From positions 1 through 10,097 of the forward strand of contig JAEWIV010000279.1 in assembly GCA_023386865.1 (NCBI GenBank): a stretch of DNA of 10,097 nucleotides. The letters are read 5' to 3'. The notes beneath the pieces are model-generated. The model searched no databases. It was given only the letters and a program-made list of their open reading frames with translations, and was not told where the DNA came from. Position numbers and translations under genes: made by a program. The stretch is from Pseudomonadota bacterium (GTDB lineage: Bacteria > Pseudomonadota > Alphaproteobacteria > Reyranellales > Reyranellaceae). Positions within the stretch are counted from its first letter, which is position 1, and each line of letters begins with the position of its first letter. This document shows, one piece after another, positions 1 through 5,919 of the stretch.

Positions 1-121
1 ACCGCGGCCCCCCCCCGGGCAGCCCCCTTTCTCATTGCCGGGATAGCTGCCCCTTGCCGCTGTCACAAACCGCCTAGGTCGTGTAGATTCAGCAATTATT
101 GGACGCGCGGCCTAGCCCCAC
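1..121. other. leader region upstream of the first gene
   Basis: This short non-coding stretch precedes the first membrane-protein gene. It opens with an uninterrupted run of nine C residues (8-16) between GC-rich flanks, followed by a second C-run ending in TTT, which may be the tail of a transcript entering from outside the window. The part nearest the gene (about 84-100, around TAGATT and CAATTATT) is the only AT-richer patch. It could contain a -10 element, but I find no convincing -35 partner, so I call no promoter. Confidence 0.35.
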
Positions 122-1642
122 ATGACGATGACCTCCTTCGCGGTGCGGGTCCCACCGCGGCCGGCTGCGGTACGCTTGGACTATGTACTGCTGCGCCGTG
201 CGTTCCTCGTCTTCGGCTTGGCGATGGTGTTCGTCGCGCCGTTCACTCCCGATCCGATCGAGTTCGTTGTCGGCGCCTTCGTCCCCTGGCTGGTTCTGCG
301 TATCGTCGGCACTCCCGCCCTGCCGGCCGCCATCGTCTTCTATCTCCTGTGGCAGTGGCTGCAGGTCTATGCCCGTACCCTGGTCGGGATAGTCGATGGC
401 GAGGAGATGGCACGCGGGGTATTCGGGCCCTGGGTGCTCGATGCCTATTGGTACATGCTGGCGAGCATCGTCATCTTGGCCTTGGCCATGCGCGTCGTGC
501 TGGGCACCGTCCGCCCGCCGACCCATCATTTCGCCACGGCACACTTCGCATGGCGGCCGGTGGATCTTTTCCAAGTCTATCTGGGTGCTGTCCTCATCGC
601 CAGCGCGGGACGCTTCCTGTCCGACCTCGTTCCTGCCCTCGACCAGCCGATGGAGGCGGTGGCCCGCGTCAAGCTGATCGCGCTGCTCATGCTGTTCGGC
701 GGTATCCTGTCTCTCGGCAAAGGCATCCCTTTCCTGGTCGCTGCCGTGGTGCTCGAGCTCCTGGTCGGCTTCTCCGGCATTCTCAGCGATTTCCGCAGCA
801 TCTTCATCGTCCTGTTCGTCTCCGCGCTTGCCGTCCGCATACGGTGGACTGCCTTGACGAGCATCGTTGCGGGCGCCGCGGTCGTCCTGCTGGTCACGCT
901 CGGCCTGTTCTGGACGTCGGTGAAGGCGGATTTCCGGGAAGTCGCCACGGGTTCCGACGATTCGCAGAACGTGAAGGTGTCGCTGAGCGCGCGGTTCAGC
1001 TACCTCGGCAGCCGCATGGCCTCCGCCGGCGACATCGACTGGAGCTACGCTTCCTACGGCCTCCTCAGCCGACTGGCCTATGTCGACATCTTCGGCTCGG
1101 TGATCGGCGTCAAGCTCGTCGCTCCCGAGCAGGGCAGTTTCCGCCAATGGACCGATGCGCTGGCGCACGTCTTCCAGCCGCGCTTCCTCTTCCCGGACAA
1201 GGCCAGCCTATCCGACACAGAGGTGTTCGTCCGACTGGCGCGCGGCGACATTTCCGAACAAGTGCGCATGGCGACCTCGATCAGCGTCGGATACATGGCC
1301 GAGAACTATGCCGACCTGGGATTTCCCGGGATGTTGGCGGGCGTGTTCATGATCGGCGTGTTCGTGGCGGCGGCCTGCCGCTACTTCATGACCGTGCCGC
1401 TGCCCTGGCTCGTGCGCGAGGGCATCGTCCTGGCGTTCATATATGCCATCTCCCACAACGGTGTTGAGATCTCGCTGCCGAAGCTTCTCGGTGCCATGAT
1501 CATGAGCTTCGCCGTCTATGCCCTGATGATCAGGTTTGCTTTCCCCATCGCCGTGCGCTGGCTCTACACCAGAGCCGCCACCGCCCGGCTGCTGGAAATG
1601 CGCCGCCGACAGGCGAGGGCCGCTCGCGCAGCCCGCCCCTGA
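122..1642 (+). CDS. polytopic membrane protein, Wzy/O-antigen-polymerase-like
   Basis: This 506-residue inner-membrane protein has about eleven or twelve hydrophobic segments, roughly at residues 25-40, 46-61, 66-82, 107-128, 150-166, 183-197, 202-222, 226-240, 246-265, 401-420, 431-445 and 453-476. A long polar loop (about 266-400) interrupts them and contains the stretch FQPRFLFPDKASLSDTE (351-367). Many membrane segments plus one large periplasmic loop with an Arg- and Pro-rich motif is the layout of polysaccharide repeat-unit polymerases of the Wzy/O-antigen-polymerase/ligase superfamily. If that holds, it would join lipid-linked glycan units at the periplasmic face. This is inferred from architecture, not from a catalytic signature. 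The tail is short and strongly basic (484-506). No Shine-Dalgarno is visible before ATG 122; ATG 128 is an equally possible start. No glycosyltransferase or flippase lies nearby. It converges on the next gene with 8 bp between stop codons. Confidence 0.6.
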   Translation: MTMTSFAVRVPPRPAAVRLDYVLLRRAFLVFGLAMVFVAPFTPDPIEFVVGAFVPWLVLRIVGTPALPAAIVFYLLWQWLQVYARTLVGIVDGEEMARGVFGPWVLDAYWYMLASIVILALAMRVVLGTVRPPTHHFATAHFAWRPVDLFQVYLGAVLIASAGRFLSDLVPALDQPMEAVARVKLIALLMLFGGILSLGKGIPFLVAAVVLELLVGFSGILSDFRSIFIVLFVSALAVRIRWTALTSIVAGAAVVLLVTLGLFWTSVKADFREVATGSDDSQNVKVSLSARFSYLGSRMASAGDIDWSYASYGLLSRLAYVDIFGSVIGVKLVAPEQGSFRQWTDALAHVFQPRFLFPDKASLSDTEVFVRLARGDISEQVRMATSISVGYMAENYADLGFPGMLAGVFMIGVFVAAACRYFMTVPLPWLVREGIVLAFIYAISHNGVEISLPKLLGAMIMSFAVYALMIRFAFPIAVRWLYTRAATARLLEMRRRQARAARAARP

Positions 1643-1650
1643 AGTCGGGC

Positions 1651-2106
1651 TCAGCAGGCGCCGCCGGCCTGTGCGGTCTTGAGCAAGCCGCGCATCATCT
1701 CGTTCGCCACATTCGATGTCATGCGAATGGGGACCACCTGGCCCTCATCGTCGACCAACGAGCCGACGATGTCGGCGTCGGGGCACAGCCGAAAAGTCGA
1801 CGAGGCGATGTTGAGTGCCGCCTGCCGATCGTCGCCCGAAAAGGTGGCGACGCCATCGTCCGGCGAAGTTTGCTCGTCTTGCGCCAGCATCGACCGCCGT
1901 CGTGCCATCTCGTTCGCCGCCCGAGTCAGCGAAACGATGAAGCCGTTCAGATCGGCAAAGCTTGCGATGCAGGCGATCGACCGGTGGTGTTCATCGACAA
2001 AGACCAGGGCGCAGCTACCGCCGTCGGCGGCCAGTCCAAGATGAAATTTCTCCAGCGTGCCGGGGGCGGACGACGCTTGGTCAGTTCTGCCGGATTCAGT
2101 CGCCAT
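1651..2106 (-). CDS. hypothetical protein with two similar halves
   Basis: This 151-residue soluble protein belongs to no family I recognise. The frame stays open upstream to 2223, but I place the start at the ATG whose complement is 2104-2106, because AGGAGG sits 5 nt before it (complement of 2112-2117). The protein has no signal peptide or membrane segment. Residues 21-64 (F-H-L, then AD, LVFVDE, a strand, and a helix ending LTRAA) resemble residues 105-145 (F-R-L, then AD, GSLVDDE, a strand, and a helix ending LLKTA). This suggests two copies of a strand-strand-helix module joined by a charged linker (about 70-95). The helices contain the related strings AANEMARR and VANEMMRG. The last residue is cysteine, after two glycines. 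An EcfG-type promoter lies directly upstream, so a role in the general stress response is inferred. Biochemical function is unknown. Confidence 0.75.
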   Translation of the reverse strand: MATESGRTDQASSAPGTLEKFHLGLAADGGSCALVFVDEHHRSIACIASFADLNGFIVSLTRAANEMARRRSMLAQDEQTSPDDGVATFSGDDRQAALNIASSTFRLCPDADIVGSLVDDEGQVVPIRMTSNVANEMMRGLLKTAQAGGAC

Positions 2107-2560
2107 GCCAGCCTCCTGTTTTCCGGGTAACGGACTGCGTCGGCTATTCGTTCCTTGGTTCGCGAAAACAGACGTCGTCAGTTCGTCGATATCTGCAGTG
2201 TGACCGGCAGGTGACACGCCCAACGCAATGGAGGGCGCCGCGGCGCTTCCACAATGGTGCTGCGTACCGGGGCTGCTGGTGTTTCAGGGTCCGTGGATTC
2301 GTGAATTTCGGCATGCTCGCTGCCGCTATTCCGGTGCAGGCCGGCGGAGGCGTGCGCGAGCTGCAGAACCGTCGCGTCGAAGTCGTGCCGCAGATTGCTC
2401 ACAGCTGGCAGGCTATGGCGCAACTATGATCGTATGACCGCCCAGGCCCGAGCCGTGGCGATCACCAAATGCGACGCCGGCGATTACGGTCGAGCGCCGT
2501 CCTGGCGATGCAATATCGCGGCGACGCCTCCTTGCGTCCTGTGTTAGGTGTGCCGGCAAC
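2107..2560. other. intergenic region with no convincing gene
   Basis: This 454-bp gap separates the leftward 151-residue gene from the rightward phosphoesterase. Apart from the stress promoter at its left edge I see no gene. The short open frames on both strands lack good ribosome-binding sites, begin at TTG or in other frames of the neighbours, and give low-complexity Arg/Pro/Ala-rich translations. A perfect 12-bp GC palindrome lies at 2235-2246. The promoter of the phosphoesterase should lie in the right half, but I could not identify it. A small RNA or a degraded gene cannot be excluded. Confidence 0.5.
2129..2154 (-). promoter_or_regulatory. EcfG-type general stress promoter
   Basis: Read on the minus strand, GGAAC (complement of 2150-2154) is followed by exactly 17 nt and then CGTT (complement of 2129-2132). 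This matches the GGAAC-N16/17-CGTT element used by the alphaproteobacterial EcfG/PhyR general-stress sigma factor. Transcription would start near 2120-2122, leaving a leader of about 15 nt that still contains the AGGAGG of the 151-residue gene. The fit of both boxes, spacing and position makes this better than a chance match, but it is not proven. Confidence 0.65.
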
Positions 2561-3469
2561 ATGCAGGACTGGGCCACGCGGCGGCGAACGATCGAGGATA
2601 GCCGGTACTTCGTCAGTCGTGCCGGAGCGTACGGTCGCTGGCGCAAGCTCGCCTTCAGGCTGATCGTGGCGGTGCTTGACGGAACGTTGCGGCTCACCCC
2701 GATCTACGCTCGCGGCCGCCGCAACGCGCTCGACCTGCGCAAGGTGGAGTTCGATCTCGAGCTTCCCGGTCTGCCATTGTCGTTCGACGGCTATCGCATC
2801 CTGCAGCTGAGCGACACCCATCTCGATCACTTCCCGGAACTCGCACCGGCGGCGCGGGCGCTGCTGGACGGTATCGAGGTCGACATGCTTGCCGTGACTG
2901 GCGATGTGCACGGCCATCCTCGCGCGCCGATCGAGCATTCGGCCGGGCTGCTGATGGAGGCGCTGGCAGGCGTTCGCGTGCGCGGGCCGCGCTTGGCCGT
3001 GCTGGGTAACCACGATCCGACGGCGATGGTGGGCGTGCTCGAGCGCGCGGGCTTCGACGTCCTGGTGAATCGGTCGACCGTGGTCCAGCTCGGCGGCGAC
3101 AGCCTCTGCGTCACCGGACTGGACGACGTTCACAGCTTCTATACCGAAGCCGCGCTGGCGGCGCTCGGTGGCCACGACGGCGGCTTCCGCATCGCCCTGG
3201 TGCATTCCGCGGAGGTTGCCGACGACGCCGACGAGGCGGGTTATGCGCTTTATCTCTGCGGCCACACGCATGGCGGGCAGATCTGCCTGCCGGGCGGCCG
3301 GCCGCTGGTCACCCATCTCAAGCGTTGCCGTCACGCCGCCAGTGGCCTGTGGCGGCAGGGCCGGATGATCGGCTACACCAGCCGCGGCGTTGGCGTGTCG
3401 GACCTGCCGATGCGCTTCAACACGCGCGGCGAAGTCGTCGTCATCACCTTGCGCCGGCCCCGTGAGTGA
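2561..3469 (+). CDS. calcineurin-like metallophosphoesterase (LpxG/YaeI/YkuE type)
   Basis: This 302-residue metal-dependent phosphoesterase shows the motifs of the calcineurin-like fold in order: D85-x-H87 in LQLSDTHLD, G114-D115 in AVTGDVHG, G149-N-H-D152, H215 in LVHSAE, and G234-H-T-H237 in CGHTHGGQ. These residues normally hold two divalent metals. The GHTHGGQ ending and the N-terminal helix-rich leader (about 28-50, weakly hydrophobic) resemble the membrane-associated YaeI/YkuE/LpxG group, which includes UDP-2,3-diacylglucosamine hydrolases of lipid A synthesis and phosphodiesterases of unknown substrate. The substrate here is not determined. The second motif reads GDVHGH where relatives often have an acidic residue after the GD. 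The ATG at 2561 has only a weak purine stretch (AGG at 2546-2548) upstream, so the exact start is uncertain. The gene stands alone and converges on the amidohydrolase. Confidence 0.85.
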   Translation: MQDWATRRRTIEDSRYFVSRAGAYGRWRKLAFRLIVAVLDGTLRLTPIYARGRRNALDLRKVEFDLELPGLPLSFDGYRILQLSDTHLDHFPELAPAARALLDGIEVDMLAVTGDVHGHPRAPIEHSAGLLMEALAGVRVRGPRLAVLGNHDPTAMVGVLERAGFDVLVNRSTVVQLGGDSLCVTGLDDVHSFYTEAALAALGGHDGGFRIALVHSAEVADDADEAGYALYLCGHTHGGQICLPGGRPLVTHLKRCRHAASGLWRQGRMIGYTSRGVGVSDLPMRFNTRGEVVVITLRRPRE

Positions 3470-3499
3470 TTGGAGCGCAACGCGTGTTGCAGGAGCCAC

Positions 3500-3530
3500 G
3501 ATGCGTCCAGCTGATTCCGGCTGGACCATC
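3500..3530. terminator. convergent terminator-like hairpin
   Basis: GTCCAGC (3505-3511) and GCTGGAC (3520-3526) form a perfect 7-bp stem with an 8-nt loop. GATG (3500-3503) pairs with CATC (3527-3530) across one bulged C, for 11 bp in all. It lies between two converging genes and is followed by no real T-run on either strand. It could act as a bidirectional terminator or 3'-end stabiliser. A smaller hairpin, GCAAC-GCGT-GTTGC, lies just before it at 3477-3490. Confidence 0.5.
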
Positions 3531-3535
3531 ATGCA

Positions 3536-4804
3536 CTAATGCAGCCGCCTGACGTGCGGCGCACCTTCGCAAGGTACGTAGCGCACGCCGCCCTTCATGA
3601 TGAAGGCGAAGCGCTTCTTGTCCTGCAGCAATCGCACGTCCTTCAGGGGATCGCCGTCTACCAGCAGAAGATCGGCGAGGTAATTCTCCTTGACCAGGCC
3701 GAGCTCGTGGCCGCGCCTCATGATCTCTCCTCCGGTGCGCGTCGCCGCCTGCAGGGCCTCGCTCGGGCTGAAGCCGAAATGGGCCACGAAGTGCTCGAGG
3801 TCGCGGGCATTGGTGCCCTGCGGATTGGCGGCGAAGCCGTAGTCGCCGCCGACCACGACGCGGATGCCGCGCTTGCGCATTTCATGATGCACGCGGCAAG
3901 TCGCCTCGAACTGCGGGGTCATGCGCTCGAGCCAACGCCGGCCTTCCGCCGTGTTGTCGCCGCGCAGGCTCTCGAGACGCGACACGGTGAGGCCGATGGC
4001 GGGGCCGGTGAAGACGCGGTCCTTCGCCGCCTCCAATTGGTCGAGCGCATCCTCGTCGGCGTAGTCGCAGTGATAGATCACATCGACGCCGTGGCGCAGC
4101 GCGCGCTTCACCGAATCCGAGGCGCGCGCATGGGCGGCGGCGCGACGGCCCGCGGTGTGGGCCGCCTCGACGCCGGCGGCCACTTCGGCGTCGGTCATCA
4201 TCGCGGCGACCGCCGGCGCGGAGTCGGTGCCGAGTTCGCCCGAGATGTTGAGCTTGATCATGTCGACGCCCTCGCGCAGGCAGAGCCGCGCCATGCGCCG
4301 CACCTCATCGGGCCCGTCGACCGCAACGCCGAAGCTGTCCTGGTGCAGGTGCAGGCGGCGGCCGTCGCCGAGGCCGCCGGTGACCGTGAGTTCGGGGCTG
4401 GCGGCCAGCAGCCGCGGGCCCTCGGTCATGCCTCGATCGATGGCGTCGCGCACCGCCACGTCGAGCCGGATCTTGGCCGCCGCTGCGGAGCAGGCGCTGG
4501 TGAAGCCGGCGCCTAGAAGCTTGCGCGCGGCGTCCATGGTGAGCAGCGCATGGTCCTCCGGCGGCAGTTCGCCGAGCCACGTGCCGCGCGGCGTGTCGAC
4601 GAAGGAAAGATGCGCATGGCCCTCTACCATGCCCGGCATGAGGAATTTGCCGCCCGCGTCGAGGCGCTCGGCACCGTCGGCTGCAACATTTTCGGCTTGC
4701 GGAGCGACGGCCGCGATACGCTCACCGTCAACCAGCACCTTGCCGGCAAATGGCTCGGCGCCGGTGCCGTCCCACACCATCGCCCCGTCGATCAAAAGGC
4801 GCAT
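3536..4804 (-). CDS. amidohydrolase family protein (COG1228, imidazolonepropionase/prolidase-like)
   Basis: This 422-residue cytoplasmic metal-dependent hydrolase has an N-terminal strand-rich segment (1-55), then a TIM-barrel with the subtype-I binuclear metal ligands: H63-x-H65 (EGHAH), K184 (MIKLN, the lysine usually carboxylated), H225 (AAHARA), H245 (YHCDY) and D321 (GGDYGF). The C-terminal strand region (about 375-412, LADLLLVDGDPL) closes the metal-dependent hydrolase fold. COG1228 members cleave cyclic amides, Xaa-Pro or related peptides and N-acyl compounds; the substrate here cannot be read from sequence. The ATG (complement of 4802-4804) has GGAGG 5 nt upstream (complement of 4810-4814). 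The usual TTVRD-like segment after the first strand is replaced by FTSACSAAAAK (101-111). It is divergent from the TRAP genes across 74 bp, suggesting it processes the imported compound. No signal peptide is present. Confidence 0.85.
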   Translation of the reverse strand: MRLLIDGAMVWDGTGAEPFAGKVLVDGERIAAVAPQAENVAADGAERLDAGGKFLMPGMVEGHAHLSFVDTPRGTWLGELPPEDHALLTMDAARKLLGAGFTSACSAAAAKIRLDVAVRDAIDRGMTEGPRLLAASPELTVTGGLGDGRRLHLHQDSFGVAVDGPDEVRRMARLCLREGVDMIKLNISGELGTDSAPAVAAMMTDAEVAAGVEAAHTAGRRAAAHARASDSVKRALRHGVDVIYHCDYADEDALDQLEAAKDRVFTGPAIGLTVSRLESLRGDNTAEGRRWLERMTPQFEATCRVHHEMRKRGIRVVVGGDYGFAANPQGTNARDLEHFVAHFGFSPSEALQAATRTGGEIMRRGHELGLVKENYLADLLLVDGDPLKDVRLLQDKKRFAFIMKGGVRYVPCEGAPHVRRLH

Positions 4805-4817
4805 TGTTTCCTCCGCC

Positions 4818-4835
4818 CGGAAGTGGTTTGTTCCG
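4818..4835. promoter_or_regulatory. dyad in the divergent control region
   Basis: CGGAA (4818-4822) and TTCCG (4831-4835) are inverted repeats 8 nt apart, centred in the 74-bp spacer between the leftward amidohydrolase and the rightward TRAP operon. Position and symmetry would suit an operator for a dimeric regulator controlling both directions. The arms are only 5 bp, so chance is a real alternative. No clear -35/-10 pair is visible on either strand. Confidence 0.25.
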
Positions 4836-4868
4836 CCCCCTTATGGGGAGCTTGGTTGGTAGCTTAGT

Positions 4869-4881
4869 GGAGGAAGCTTTG
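4869..4881 (+). promoter_or_regulatory. ribosome-binding site setting a TTG start
   Basis: GGAGG at 4869-4873 lies 5 nt before TTG at 4879-4881. This decides the start of the TAXI binding protein: the frame is open further upstream, but only this start puts a short basic twin-arginine leader at the N-terminus. GTG at 4867 is in frame but would overlap the ribosome-binding site itself. Confidence 0.7.
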
Positions 4882-5856
4882 TTTAATCGACGTCAATTCA
4901 TCGCGGCCGGCGGCGCCGCCGGGGCGCTCGGGCTGGTCGGTGCCTGGCCCGGCACGGGCTCGGCACAGGCCCAGTTCTCGATCGCGACCGGCACGACCGG
5001 CGCCGTCTACTATCCACTGGGCGGGGCGATGGCCAACATCCTGAGCAAGAAGGTCTCGGGCTGGGCGGTTACGGCCGAAGCGACTGCGGGTTCGGTCGCC
5101 AACATGCACATCATCCGCGACGGCAAGGCGCAAATGGCGCTGACCCAGTGCGACACCGCCTACGACGCCATCAAGGGGCTCGACAAGTTCAAGGACAAGC
5201 CGGTCGAATCACGCACGCTTTGCGTGATCTATCCCAACCTCGTGCACTTCGTGACCATGGAAGGGACCGGCATCAACAAGCTGTCCGACATCAAGGGCAA
5301 GCGCATCTCGACCGCCTCGCCGGTCAGCGGCTCGGAGGTGATGGCGTTGCGCATCCTCGACGAGCTCGGGCTGAAGGTGAGCGACATCAAGCGCGAGCGT
5401 CTGGCGCCGGCCGAGAGCACCAACGCCATGAAGGACGGCAAGCTCGATGGCTACTTCTTCAACGGCGGCCCGCCGGTGGCGGCGATCACCGACCTCGCGG
5501 CGACCCAGGGCATCAAGATCAAGCTCATTCCCACCGCCGACCTCGTGCCGGAACTCAACAAGAAGTACGGGCCGGTTTTCGCCAAGAGCCAGATCAACGC
5601 CAAGGCCTATCCCAACCAGGATGCTGCGGTGCCCGTGATTGCCATCTGGAACATCCTGGTCGTCCCGGCATCGATGAAGGACGATCAGGCATACACCATC
5701 CTGAAAACGCTGTGGGACAACCAGTCCGATCTGGTGGCTACCCATAAGGCCGCTGTCGACATGACGCCGGAGAACCAGAAGGAGGCCAATTCGTCGGTTC
5801 CTTTCCATCCCGGTGCGCTGAAGTTCTTCGCCGAGAAGGGCATCAAGCTTTCGTAG
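4879..5856 (+). CDS. TAXI-family TRAP transporter solute-binding protein
   Basis: This 325-residue periplasmic receptor captures a solute and delivers it to the TRAP permease encoded next. From the TTG start the protein begins MFNRRQFIAAGGAAGALGLV, a leader with a twin-arginine pair (R4-R5), a hydrophobic stretch, and a likely cleavage site AQA|Q after residue 31. The mature part opens with the TAXI hallmark ATGTTGAVYYPLGGAMAN (36-53), continues with the receptor signature around SDIKGKRISTASPVSGSE, and includes GYFFNGGPP in the second lobe. Family members bind small carboxylates such as glutamate or other dicarboxylates; the ligand here is unknown. A perfect hairpin separates it from the permease gene and could leave the receptor more abundant than the permease, as suits a binding protein. 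It is divergent from the amidohydrolase. Function is secure at family level. Confidence 0.9.
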   Translation: MFNRRQFIAAGGAAGALGLVGAWPGTGSAQAQFSIATGTTGAVYYPLGGAMANILSKKVSGWAVTAEATAGSVANMHIIRDGKAQMALTQCDTAYDAIKGLDKFKDKPVESRTLCVIYPNLVHFVTMEGTGINKLSDIKGKRISTASPVSGSEVMALRILDELGLKVSDIKRERLAPAESTNAMKDGKLDGYFFNGGPPVAAITDLAATQGIKIKLIPTADLVPELNKKYGPVFAKSQINAKAYPNQDAAVPVIAIWNILVVPASMKDDQAYTILKTLWDNQSDLVATHKAAVDMTPENQKEANSSVPFHPGALKFFAEKGIKLS

Positions 5857-5873
5857 CGATCAGGGCAGGCGTC

Positions 5874-5900
5874 GGGGCTCCCGTACAGGGAGCCCCTTTG
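5874..5900 (+). terminator. intercistronic hairpin between TRAP receptor and permease
   Basis: GGGGCTCCC (5874-5882) and GGGAGCCCC (5888-5896) form a perfect 9-bp stem with the 5-nt loop GTACA, followed by TTTG. The T-run is short, so this is better read as a partial terminator or RNA-stabilising hairpin than a complete stop. It lies 17 nt after the receptor stop codon and 20 nt before the permease start. Confidence 0.7.
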
Positions 5901-5919
5901 CATTTCGGGATGGAAGGCG

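Noticed and set aside
89..1168. A 359-codon open frame antisense to the first membrane protein
   Set aside because: Same charged, His/Asp/Arg-rich composition and no ribosome-binding site; a shadow of the sense gene.
2107..2223. 39-residue N-terminal extension of the 151-residue protein
   Set aside because: The extension would run through the stress promoter and has no ribosome-binding site, while AGGAGG is correctly placed before the ATG at 2106.
2235..2246. Perfect 12-bp GC palindrome as a protein-binding or recombination site
   Set aside because: A pure G/C palindrome of this length is expected by chance in high-GC DNA, and nothing around it supports a site.
2178..2437. Small open frames on both strands within the 454-bp gap
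   Set aside because: They begin at TTG or lack Shine-Dalgarno sequences, overlap one another, and encode low-complexity peptides with no recognisable domain.
2462..3532. A 356-codon antisense open frame over the metallophosphoesterase
   Set aside because: The sense strand encodes all phosphoesterase motifs in order; the antisense product is low-complexity Ala/Arg/His with no family resemblance.
3539..4516. A 325-codon rightward frame opposite the amidohydrolase
   Set aside because: It is rich in Ala, Gly, His and Arg repeats, and the leftward frame carries an intact hydrolase with a good start.
4805..4834. GGAAC on the minus strand (complement of 4830-4834) as an EcfG promoter for the amidohydrolase
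   Set aside because: No CGTT lies 16 or 17 nt downstream; the bases there are part of the ribosome-binding site.
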